From QHXW01 sp035297145 (GTDB lineage: Bacteria > Acidobacteriota > Terriglobia > Bryobacterales > Bryobacteraceae): a stretch of DNA of 64,000 nucleotides. Under the pieces are notes generated by a model. That model did no database searches, was not told where the DNA came from, and saw nothing but the letters and a program-made list of their open reading frames with translations. The DNA lies in the NCBI GenBank assembly GCA_035297145.1, contig DATGZN010000063.1, positions 62,001 to 126,000 of the forward strand, read 5' to 3'. Made by a program: the position numbers and the translations under genes. Shown piece by piece: positions 48,950 to 56,467 of this stretch; the stretch's first letter is position 1; each line of letters begins with the position of its first letter.

Positions 48950-49888
48950 TTACCGGTCTCCGCCCGCGTAGTATCCCGCGCGCGTGCGCACCGTCGGATT
49001 GCCGGGCGCGTTCACGGCAACGCGGATCTTGCGAAACTTTCCGTTCAGCGCTTGATTCGCCGGTGTGTAGCCGAGGATGTACTGGCTGCGAATTTCATGC
49101 GCCACCTCGCGCGCGATGCCGTCCACTTCCGCCAGCTCTTGCGGATACCAGGCCTGGCCACCCGTAGCGAAGGTGAGTGCCTCGAGCGCCCGCTTGGCGT
49201 GTTCGGCCTCGCGCGGTTCGTTGTCGCTCAGCAATCCGATGCCATAGATGATCACGTCGTTCTGCTGCGCAACCTGAATCGCGTGATCGAGTGTCTCGAC
49301 GCTGGAATTATCCTCGCCGTCCGTCACCACGAGTAGAATCTTCTTCTCTTTCTTGGCGGCATGCCGCAGGTGCTCGACGCCCATGTGCAGCGCGTCGCGC
49401 ATGGCCGTTTCACCTTTTGAATCGATTTTCTTGAGCGCATTCTCGAGCGACTGGATGTTGTTCGTATAATCCTGGACGAGCGACGCCTCATCGTTGAAGT
49501 TCATGATGAAGACTTCATCGTCGGGATTCGAAGCCGCCACCAGAGCCAACGCCGCCGAACCCACCTTGGCGCGCTTATCGTGCATGCTGGCGCTGTTATC
49601 GATGACCAGTCCTAGCGAGACGGGAACATCTTCGCGCCTAAACGACGCAATCACCTGCTGCACGCCGTCTTCATAGACCTGGAACGCACTCTCCGGAAGA
49701 TCCAGCACCAGGTGGCCCTGGCGGTCCACTACCGTGGCGTGCAGATCCACCAGACGCGTGTCCGTGCGGAAGGTGAACGAAGGTGTGTCGTCCGATACCT
49801 TCGCGTCCGGAGTTTGCGCGCACAACCATCCGCACGCGAGCCCCGCCAGAGGAGCGCATATACCTAATTTAGTTAACAAAAATCGCAT
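48950..49888 (-). CDS. Exported VWFA-domain protein (Acidobacteria type)
   Basis: A 312-residue protein with a signal peptide (LGICAPLAGLACGWLCAQT). After a short beta-rich segment (LVDLHATVVDRQGHLVLDLP, VYEDGVQQVIASFRRED) comes a von Willebrand A domain with an intact MIDAS: SLGLVIDNSASM, later Thr in KGETAMRDAL and Asp in LVVTDGEDNSS. It ends VRVAVNAPGNPTVRTRAGYY. This matches the TIGR03436 Acidobacteria VWFA family, which is abundant and of unknown role in this phylum; metal-dependent adhesion or protein binding is likely. Confidence 0.88.
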   Translation of the reverse strand: MRFLLTKLGICAPLAGLACGWLCAQTPDAKVSDDTPSFTFRTDTRLVDLHATVVDRQGHLVLDLPESAFQVYEDGVQQVIASFRREDVPVSLGLVIDNSASMHDKRAKVGSAALALVAASNPDDEVFIMNFNDEASLVQDYTNNIQSLENALKKIDSKGETAMRDALHMGVEHLRHAAKKEKKILLVVTDGEDNSSVETLDHAIQVAQQNDVIIYGIGLLSDNEPREAEHAKRALEALTFATGGQAWYPQELAEVDGIAREVAHEIRSQYILGYTPANQALNGKFRKIRVAVNAPGNPTVRTRAGYYAGGDR

Positions 49889-49975
49889 GCCGCTCCTCCC
49901 ACCTTAGGGACGTGTACCGCAAAGTGCAAGTTTCCCAGGGTTAATATTGCGGGCTTCTCGCTTTCACGCTTGGCC

Positions 49976-50023
49976 AAATCCCAAATCCTAAATCCCAAAT
50001 CCCCCACGCAGTTCCCAAATCCC
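49976..50023. repeat. AAATCCC/T heptamer array upstream of the oxidoreductase gene
   Basis: Units at 49976, 49983 (AAATCCT), 49990, 49997 and, after a 13-base break, 50017. It lies just upstream of the TATAAT at 50033. Same unit as at 48473-48500. Confidence 0.8.
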
Positions 50024-50032
50024 GCCCGCTGC

Positions 50033-50038
50033 TATAAT
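50033..50038 (+). promoter_or_regulatory. -10 box TATAAT, probable leaderless start of the oxidoreductase gene
   Basis: TATAAT with TGC in front (extended -10) ends 7 bases before the TTG at 50046. There is no room for a Shine-Dalgarno sequence. Confidence 0.5.
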
Positions 50039-50045
50039 CTCCCTG

Positions 50046-52100
50046 TTGGCGTCCCAAACACTCCATTCCGTGTGCGCGCTCGATTGCCCGGATGCTTGTG
50101 GTCTGCTGATCAACGTGGAAAATGGCCGCGGCAGCCGCCTGCGCGGAGATCCGGATCATCCGGTGACCCGCGGCTTCCTGTGCGGAAAAGTCGCCCGCTA
50201 TCTGGAGCGTGAATACTCGACCAGCCGCTTGATGTATCCCCAGCGCCGCGTCGGATCGAAAGGCGAAGGCCGCTTTGCGCGCGTCACCTGGGACGAAGCC
50301 CTCGACGAAATTGCCTCGCGATTGCAGGCTATCGCCGCCGAATTTGGCCCCGAAGCGATCCTGCCTTACAGCTACGGCGGCTCCATGGGTTATCTGCAAG
50401 GTGGAAGCATGGACCGCCGCTTTTTCCATCGCCTCGGCGCTTCCCGGCTCGACCGCACCATTTGTTCGGCGGCCGGTGGCGCTGGGCTCATCGAAGCGAC
50501 AGGCTTCAAATACGGTACCGAACCCGAGCAGTTTCGCCACGCGAAGCTGATTCTGGCCTGGGGCGCGAACATTCTCGGCACCAATGTGCATTTGTGGCCG
50601 TTCATTGTGGAGGCGCGGCGGAACGGAGCCAAGTTCTACACCATCGATCCACATCGCAACCGCACCGGCGAGCTGTCAGACGAGCACTTCTTCATCAACC
50701 CGGGTAGCGATACCGCGCTCGCGCTTGGCATGATGCACGTCATCATCGCGGAAGGCCTCGAAGATGCCGGTTATGTGAACCGTTACACTTCCGGATTCGA
50801 AGGTCTCCGCCGGCGTGTCAAAGAATATCCGCCGGAGCGTGTAGCCGCTCTCACCGGCATCGCGCAAAGCGACATCATTGAACTGGCTCGCGAGTACGCC
50901 AGCATTCGACCCGCGGTCATTCGCCTGAATTATGGTTTGCAGCGCAGCGAGCGCGGTGCCATGGCCGTGCGCGCTATTTCGCTGCTGCCCGCTCTGATTG
51001 GCTCCTGGCAAGAGGTCGGCGGCGGCGCCGTGCTATCCACCTCCGGTGCATTCCAGATCAACCGCGCGGCACTCGAGCGGCCCGATCTGCAAGTCCGCTC
51101 GCCACTGGGCCGCGAAGCTCGCTTGGTGAATATGTCGCTCCTCGGGAGCGCTTTGAACGATTTGAGTGATCCCCCGGTGAAGGCGCTGGTGGTCTACAAC
51201 TCCAATCCCGCCGCGGTCGCGCCCGATCAGAATGCCGTGCTCAAAGGCCTCCGGCGCAGCGATCTCTTCACCGTGGTTCTCGAACAGTCTCAAACAGACA
51301 CGGCCGACCACGCCGATATCCTGCTCCCCGCAACCACGTTCCTCGAGCACACCGACGTTTACTTCGCCTACGGCCACTACTACATGCAACTGGCCCGGCC
51401 TGTGCTCCCCGCCCCCGGTGAAACCAAGTCAAATGTGGATGTCTTTCGCTTACTCGCCGCGCGCATGGGCTTCGACGATCCCTGTTTGCGCGATTCCGAC
51501 GACGACATGATTCGCGCCATGCTGGCTTCGGATCATCCCTACGTCAGCGGAATCACCATCGAAGAGCTCGACCGCGAGCACTTCGTCCGTTTACGGATCG
51601 CGTCCAATGGCGATCCGTTCCTGCCCTTCGCGAAGGGTGGGTTCGGCACGCCTTCGGGAAAATGTGAATTCCACGCCGAGACGCTCGAATATACTCCACC
51701 CACGGAATCCAGGCATGGCGACGGCGCGCTTCACGTCCGATACCCCCTCGAGCTGATCTCGCCTAAGAACGACGACAGCATGAATTCCACTTTCGGCTAT
51801 CGTGAGGACGTCGACCGGCAAACCTCGCAACTGAAAATCAACGCCCAGGACGCCATCTCGCGCGGCATCGTGACCGGCGATCAGGTCCGGATTTTCAATG
51901 GGCGCGGCGCGTGCCTGCTGGTCGCCAAAGTGGACGCTTCCGTGGCGCCGGGAGTGGTCTGCGCTCCTTCCACGCGCTGGCCCAAGCTGTCCCCCGCGGC
52001 CCGCAATGTCAATGCTGTTACATCGGAGCGCCTCACCGACAAAGGTGGCGGACCGACCTTCTACAGTTGCCTGGTGCAGGTGGAGAAGAGTGGCGATTGA
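50046..52100 (+). CDS. Molybdopterin (bis-MGD) oxidoreductase
   Basis: A 684-residue protein. N-terminal 4Fe-4S ligands are Cys10, Cys14, Cys18 and Cys46 (CALDCPDACGLL, then GFLCGKVARY). The family segments LPYSYGGSMGYLQGGSMDRR, LILAWGANILGTNVHLWPF, FYTIDPHRNRTGELSDEHFF, INPGSDTALALGMMHVII and PSGKCEFHAETLEYTPP-type stretch follow in order, with the C-terminal MopB-binding domain (IRSGDQVRIFN-like ...VTGDQVRIFNGRGACLLV). No signal peptide is seen, so it is cytoplasmic. The substrate cannot be assigned. TTG start is supported by the -10 box. It overlaps the lipoprotein gene by 11 bases. Confidence 0.85.
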   Translation: MASQTLHSVCALDCPDACGLLINVENGRGSRLRGDPDHPVTRGFLCGKVARYLEREYSTSRLMYPQRRVGSKGEGRFARVTWDEALDEIASRLQAIAAEFGPEAILPYSYGGSMGYLQGGSMDRRFFHRLGASRLDRTICSAAGGAGLIEATGFKYGTEPEQFRHAKLILAWGANILGTNVHLWPFIVEARRNGAKFYTIDPHRNRTGELSDEHFFINPGSDTALALGMMHVIIAEGLEDAGYVNRYTSGFEGLRRRVKEYPPERVAALTGIAQSDIIELAREYASIRPAVIRLNYGLQRSERGAMAVRAISLLPALIGSWQEVGGGAVLSTSGAFQINRAALERPDLQVRSPLGREARLVNMSLLGSALNDLSDPPVKALVVYNSNPAAVAPDQNAVLKGLRRSDLFTVVLEQSQTDTADHADILLPATTFLEHTDVYFAYGHYYMQLARPVLPAPGETKSNVDVFRLLAARMGFDDPCLRDSDDDMIRAMLASDHPYVSGITIEELDREHFVRLRIASNGDPFLPFAKGGFGTPSGKCEFHAETLEYTPPTESRHGDGALHVRYPLELISPKNDDSMNSTFGYREDVDRQTSQLKINAQDAISRGIVTGDQVRIFNGRGACLLVAKVDASVAPGVVCAPSTRWPKLSPAARNVNAVTSERLTDKGGGPTFYSCLVQVEKSGD

Positions 52101-52626
52101 AGCGACGCGCCGCCACTTCCTGATCCCAACCCTCGCGCTCTGCGCCGTTGCGTGCCGGAAAACCCAGCCGGATCTCTCCGCTTTCACTGAAGAAGAGCCT
52201 CCTCACCTGTCGTCTCTGATTCAAGTAGCCGATCCGCGTGATGCCTCCCAACTGCTTACCGGGTGGTACCAGGTCGAGCAGAATGCCTGGCGCTGGACTG
52301 CCCGGAACTTCGCCGCTGTGCTCCGTCCTCCACCCGGTGCCGCCACTCTCGGGGCCACCCTGAAATTCCGCCTCACTGTGCCCGAGGTCGTCATCAAACT
52401 GCTGAAGTTCGTTACGCTCTCAGCTTCGATTAGGAGTTTTCACCTCTCGCCTGAAACCTACCTCCAGCCGTGCGACGCGGTCTACGCGCGCGATATTCCG
52501 CCCGGCATTCTGTCCGGCGATTCCGTTCGTGTGGATTTCGCGCTCGACAAAGCCATACTCCCGAGTCAGGGCGACGGGCGCGAACTCGGCGTGATCGCCC
52601 ACAGTCTGAGCCTTGAAACCAAATGA
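52090..52626 (+). CDS. Hypothetical lipoprotein overlapping the oxidoreductase gene
   Basis: A 178-residue protein. GTG start at 52090 lies inside the end of the oxidoreductase gene. The signal RRHFLIPTLALCAVACRKTQ has a lipobox (AVAC). The body (WYQVEQNAWRWTARNFAAVL, then ATLKFRLTVPEVVIKLLKF and VRVDFALDKAILPSQGDGRE) looks like a beta-sandwich of the sort found on carbohydrate- or glycan-related proteins. It overlaps the next gene by 4 bases (ATGA), so the three genes form one unit. Confidence 0.65.
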   Translation: MAIEATRRHFLIPTLALCAVACRKTQPDLSAFTEEEPPHLSSLIQVADPRDASQLLTGWYQVEQNAWRWTARNFAAVLRPPPGAATLGATLKFRLTVPEVVIKLLKFVTLSASIRSFHLSPETYLQPCDAVYARDIPPGILSGDSVRVDFALDKAILPSQGDGRELGVIAHSLSLETK

Positions 52627-54539
52627 AGGCAGTGGACGCACAAAGACAGAGCGCCCCCGCCACGAGATTGGCGCATGGCCGTCTGCCATCCATCGAGCAA
52701 GCCGCCTTTTGGCTCTTGCCCCCGCTCCTGTGTCTAGCTATCTACTGGCGCGGCCTCACGGCCTGGTTCCAGGCCGACGACTTCGCCTGGCTCGCCCTCC
52801 ACCTCGATGTCCACGACTGGCATAGTCTCATGCGCGCGATGTTCACCCCCATGGCCCAGGGATCGATTCGTCCATGGAGCGAACGGGCGTACTTCCTGGC
52901 CTTCGAATCGCTCTTCGGTTTGAATGCCCTGCCCTTTCGGATTTGCGTCTTTTTGACCCAATGTGCCAGTTTGACACTGCTCGCCGATGTGACGCGGCGG
53001 CTCACTGGCTCTCGATGGGCAGGCTTCTGGGCATCCGTCTTGTGGGTGGTCAATAGCAGCCTCATCACCGCCATGGTCTGGAGTTCCGCCTACAACCAGG
53101 TGCAGTGCGGGTTTTTCCTGCTGGGCGCCTTCTGGTTCCTGTTGCGCTACGCCGAATCCGGCCGAACATCCGACTATGTCTGGCAATGGGTGTTGTTCCT
53201 ATTGGGTTTTGGCGCCCTCGAAGTGAACGTCGTCTATCCGGCGTTGGCGGCGGCTTACACGCTGCTTCTCGCCCGCAAGCATTTTCTCGCTACCTTGCCC
53301 CTGTTCATCCCGTCCGCCGCCTTCACTTTAGTGGACAGGATGCTGGCCGCTCCACAGGCCACTGGCGCGTACGCCTTGTATTTTGATCGCGCGCTGCCGA
53401 TGACGTTGGTTACCTACTGGCAGTGGGCTCTCATCTCCGACTACCTCCCAACTAGCCTCTACGGCAGGCTCGAATTGGTGCTGTTCGCATGCCTGACCTT
53501 GCTCTTACTCACTTTCGCCATTGTGCGGGCGTTCCGGCACGATTGGTTACCGGCGTTCTGCATGGCCTGGTTCGCCATCGTCCTGGCGCCGGTACTGCCC
53601 CTGCGCGATCACATCTCGGACTATTATTTGACGCTGCCCACCATCGGCTTGGCGATGCTGGGCGCATACGCGCTGCTTCGGGCTTGGCGTCAGCCCGGGG
53701 TCTGGAGGCTGATCGCAGTCAGTGCCGCGGCTGCGTACATGCTCCTGATGGTGCGATTCGACCGCATCGCGATGCGTTGGTGGAACCAACGAAGCTGGGC
53801 CGTCGAGCGGCTGGTATTGGGCGTCGAGCGTGCCCACCAGTTGCATCCCGACAAGACCATCGTGCTCGATGGCGTTGACAGCACATTGTTCTGGGCCGGC
53901 ATCTTCCATCACCCCTTCCGCTTGTTTGGGGTCTACAACGTGTATTTGACTCCGGGGTCGGAACAGCACATCGACCCGCATGACGCCACCGGGCAGATCT
54001 CTGACTTTGTCCTGCCGAATGGCCCGGCGCTGCATGCCGCGAAGAGCGACAGGATCGTGGTGTACCGCGTGGGCTCCCAGCGCCTCAAGGCCATCACGTC
54101 AGCGTACGAAGAAACTGCCATCGCCCACCTCACTCCCGACGTGCCTCGACGCATCGACGCACTCAATCCACTTACCGGCTATCTTTTTGGACCCGAATGG
54201 TATCCTCCGGAAGAGGGTGCGCACTGGATGCCCCGGCGGGCCACATTCCGGATCGCCGGTCCAAAGTCTCCGTCGGAGAAATTGTATTTGCAAGGATTCC
54301 GCGCTCCTGCGCAGGCGTCTCAACTCCCTGTTTATCTTATAGTTACAGTCGATGGCATGGGAGTGCAAGAAGCTCGAATCGACTTTGGCGGAGCGACCTT
54401 CGAGGCTTCATATCCCCTTCCAAATGAAGAGGTTGGCAAGAAGGAAATGCTCGTCGGGCTGGAAGTCAGCCGCACTTTCCACAACGGGGCTGATACTCGC
54501 GAACTGGGGCTGAACTTCGGCGTTCTTGAGATTCGATAA
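52623..54539 (+). CDS. Multi-span membrane protein resembling a GT39/PMT-like glycosyltransferase
   Basis: A 638-residue protein with about ten hydrophobic spans in residues 25-385. The first loop contains WFQADDFAWLALHLDVHDWH, an acidic pair after the first span as in the GT-C type, where Asp residues bind the lipid-linked sugar donor; the later FAFESLFGLNALPFRIC-type segment fits. Residues 400-638 are a soluble domain ending in a beta-sandwich that resembles the preceding lipoprotein (EARIDFGGATFEASYPLPNE, LVGLEVSRTFHNGADTRELG). Probably a membrane glycosyltransferase acting outside, not proven. Confidence 0.65.
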   Translation: MKAVDAQRQSAPATRLAHGRLPSIEQAAFWLLPPLLCLAIYWRGLTAWFQADDFAWLALHLDVHDWHSLMRAMFTPMAQGSIRPWSERAYFLAFESLFGLNALPFRICVFLTQCASLTLLADVTRRLTGSRWAGFWASVLWVVNSSLITAMVWSSAYNQVQCGFFLLGAFWFLLRYAESGRTSDYVWQWVLFLLGFGALEVNVVYPALAAAYTLLLARKHFLATLPLFIPSAAFTLVDRMLAAPQATGAYALYFDRALPMTLVTYWQWALISDYLPTSLYGRLELVLFACLTLLLLTFAIVRAFRHDWLPAFCMAWFAIVLAPVLPLRDHISDYYLTLPTIGLAMLGAYALLRAWRQPGVWRLIAVSAAAAYMLLMVRFDRIAMRWWNQRSWAVERLVLGVERAHQLHPDKTIVLDGVDSTLFWAGIFHHPFRLFGVYNVYLTPGSEQHIDPHDATGQISDFVLPNGPALHAAKSDRIVVYRVGSQRLKAITSAYEETAIAHLTPDVPRRIDALNPLTGYLFGPEWYPPEEGAHWMPRRATFRIAGPKSPSEKLYLQGFRAPAQASQLPVYLIVTVDGMGVQEARIDFGGATFEASYPLPNEEVGKKEMLVGLEVSRTFHNGADTRELGLNFGVLEIR

Positions 54540-54596
54540 GCGCTAAAGTTACCGGTGGATTCTGACGATATCTCATCTTCGACGGGTACTCTGCTG

Positions 54597-54613
54597 TTGG
54601 CACGAAAAATGCT
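54597..54613 (+). promoter_or_regulatory. Sigma54-type promoter (TTGGCACGAAAAATGCT)
   Basis: GG at 54599-54600 and GC at 54611-54612 are separated by exactly 10 bases, and the -24 element TTGGCACG is a full match; the -12 element ATGCT differs from TTGCT by one base. The start of transcription would be about 54623-54625, leaving a leader of about 135 bases before the DksA/TraR-type gene. Confidence 0.65.
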
Positions 54614-54758
54614 AAGTAGTGTCCTCGTGCGACGCGCGGAACCGATGACCGATGAATTCAAGGCAGAGATGTTAGTGCCCGGCACTAAGATTTTTTGAAA
54701 CTTTCGTTGTCATCTGGCGTCTATTGTTGGCAGACGGTCAGAGAAGGGAGAACGGACC

Positions 54759-55142
54759 ATGAGCAAGAATGAACTGGAAAAATACAGAATCCTTCTGGAG
54801 GCAAAGAAGGCACAGATTGATGCCAGCCTGCGAAACCGCGATGAAATAGCAATTGAAAAGACTGCGGATGCCATTGATGAGGTTCAGCTTGCCGGCGAAC
54901 GTGAACTAGCCATTCGCAATCTGGACCGGGAATCCATCCTCCTGCGCAACGTCCGGGCGGCGCTCGCCCGCATGGCGGACGACAGCTTCGGCACTTGCCT
55001 GCACTGTGAGGAAGAGATCAGTTCCAAGCGGCTCAACGCCTTGCCATGGGCTCCCTATTGCATTCGCTGCCAGGAAGCCGCCGACCGCAACGAGTTCCAA
55101 GCCGCCGAGAGCCTGGACGATTTTCTGGCCGACGCGGCCTGA
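54759..55142 (+). CDS. DksA/TraR-type zinc-finger protein
   Basis: A 127-residue protein preceded by AGAAGGGAG. The N-terminal two thirds form a coiled coil (KYRILLEAKKAQIDASLRNR, then ILLRNVRAALARMADD) and the C-terminus has a four-Cys zinc finger: Cys80, Cys83, Cys101, Cys104 (FGTCLHCEEEISSKRL, then PYCIRCQEAAD). DksA proteins bind the secondary channel of RNA polymerase and alter promoter choice with (p)ppGpp. The tip acidic residues (DxxDxA in DksA) are not obvious, so it may be of the TraR or general-stress type. It is followed by a terminator. Confidence 0.88.
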   Translation: MSKNELEKYRILLEAKKAQIDASLRNRDEIAIEKTADAIDEVQLAGERELAIRNLDRESILLRNVRAALARMADDSFGTCLHCEEEISSKRLNALPWAPYCIRCQEAADRNEFQAAESLDDFLADAA

Positions 55143-55167
55143 CGAAAATTCGACACGTCGGCACGAA

Positions 55168-55200
55168 GGGCGCGGGCTGGTCTCGCGCCCTTTGTGTTTT
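55168..55200 (+). terminator. Rho-independent terminator after the DksA-type gene
   Basis: GGGCGCG (55168-55174) pairs with CGCGCCC (55184-55190), followed by TTTGTGTTTT. It lies 25 bases after the stop codon. Confidence 0.8.
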
Positions 55201-55204
55201 CAGA

Positions 55205-55867
55205 TCATGCGATTCCGACGACCGAGAGCATTCGCCCGGCGCGCTGCTTGTCGCGGCGGAAGGAATGGAAATCCTGGTTGCACATGGTGCACAGGCCGGC
55301 CAGATAGATCCGGCTGGGATCCACCCCGCATGCGGCCACCTGTCGGCGGTTAATCTCCCCCAAATCCAGACGGACCGGTTGCGCGGAATCGCACAGTTCG
55401 GGACCATATTCGGCAAACTCCGCGGCCACATCGGGACCGACCTGGTAGCAGCATTTGCCAATTCCGGGCCCGATGGCGACATGCAGATCCCGCGGCTGGG
55501 TGCCGAATTTCGCCTCCATCTCAGCGATGGCCCGGGCGGCGATCTTTCGCGCGGATCCTCGCCAGCCTGCATGAACAGCGGCCACGGCACGTTTGACGGG
55601 ATCTACCATCAACAGGGGAATGCAATCGGCGGTTTTGACCGCCACCAGCAACCCCGGAGTGTTTTCCAAGAGCGCGTCGCCGTCGCCCAGGCAGCCGGAC
55701 CGGCCACTGGCGGCTACCACAGTATCGGAGTGAATCTGATGCAGGGTTGCGAGGTTGCGGCAACTGCCGAAGCTTTCCGACCAGCGGGTTCCGAAGCCAT
55801 GCACCAGCCAGTCGAACGCCTCGAGCGGACGCACGCGGTAGATATTTTGCGAGTCCTTGTAGAACAC
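55205..55867 (-). CDS. YfiH-family purine nucleoside phosphorylase (laccase domain)
   Basis: A 220-residue protein of the multicopper-oxidase-like YfiH/LACC1 family, now known to act as a purine nucleoside enzyme. Metal ligands are His46 in TLHQIHSDTVV, Cys82 in VAVKTADCIPLLM and His99 in AVAAVHAGWRGSA. GPGIGKCCYQVG also matches. GTG start at 55867 lies 4 bases after the nuoB stop, so it is coupled with nuoB. The enzymatic role in this organism is unknown. Confidence 0.9.
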   Translation of the reverse strand: MFYKDSQNIYRVRPLEAFDWLVHGFGTRWSESFGSCRNLATLHQIHSDTVVAASGRSGCLGDGDALLENTPGLLVAVKTADCIPLLMVDPVKRAVAAVHAGWRGSARKIAARAIAEMEAKFGTQPRDLHVAIGPGIGKCCYQVGPDVAAEFAEYGPELCDSAQPVRLDLGEINRRQVAACGVDPSRIYLAGLCTMCNQDFHSFRRDKQRAGRMLSVVGIA

Positions 55868-55871
55868 ACCA

Positions 55872-56435
55872 CTAAACGGGGTTCTGCACCTGCGCGATCA
55901 TGACCTGGCGTTTGAAATCCTCGAGCATGGACTCATCCAGACGAACGTCGGTGGGGCGCTTCACGAGAGTGGTCATCTGATCGATCTTGTCCTGGAGCTT
56001 CAGCAGCGCATAGAAGAGATTTTCGGGACGCGGCGGGCAGCCGGTCACGTACACGTCCACGGGCACGATCTTGTCCACGCCCTGGAGCACGGCATAGGTA
56101 TTGAAGGGTCCTCCGACGCTGGAGCAGGCGCCCATGGAAATCACCCATTTGGGATCGGGCATCTGATCGTAGATACGCTTGAGCACCGGGGCCATTTTCA
56201 AGGTAACGGTGCCGGCCACGATCATGAGGTCGGATTGCCGCGGGCTGGGACGAAAAACCTCGGCGCCGAACCGGGCGATGTCGAAGCGCGAGGTGGAGGA
56301 AGCGATCATCTCGATGGCGCAACAGGCAAGGCCAAAGGTCATGGGCCAGATCGCGGATTTACGCGCCCAGTTGAACACGTAATCCACCGAGGTGGTGATG
56401 AAATTCCTCTCAAACTGGTTCTGAAGGAAGGACAT
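55872..56435 (-). CDS. nuoB: NADH-quinone oxidoreductase subunit B (NuoB)
   Basis: A 187-residue subunit of respiratory complex I that holds the terminal N2 4Fe-4S cluster at the quinone site. All four cluster cysteines are present: Cys38-Cys39 in TFGLACCAIEM, Cys104 in SMGACSSVGG, and Cys133 in VTGCPPRPENL. VTLKMAPVLKRIYDQMPDPKWV is typical. Other nuo genes are absent from this window: the upstream neighbour is an HD-GYP gene. It may serve a complex encoded elsewhere. It is coupled with yfiH downstream. Confidence 0.93.
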   Translation of the reverse strand: MSFLQNQFERNFITTSVDYVFNWARKSAIWPMTFGLACCAIEMIASSTSRFDIARFGAEVFRPSPRQSDLMIVAGTVTLKMAPVLKRIYDQMPDPKWVISMGACSSVGGPFNTYAVLQGVDKIVPVDVYVTGCPPRPENLFYALLKLQDKIDQMTTLVKRPTDVRLDESMLEDFKRQVMIAQVQNPV

Positions 56436-56467
56436 GTCGTCAGGCCGTATTCTACAACAAAAGCCGG

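Noticed and set aside
48473..50023. CRISPR-like arrays
   Set aside because: The AAATCCC units are 7 bases long and directly joined; there are no spacers and no cas genes.
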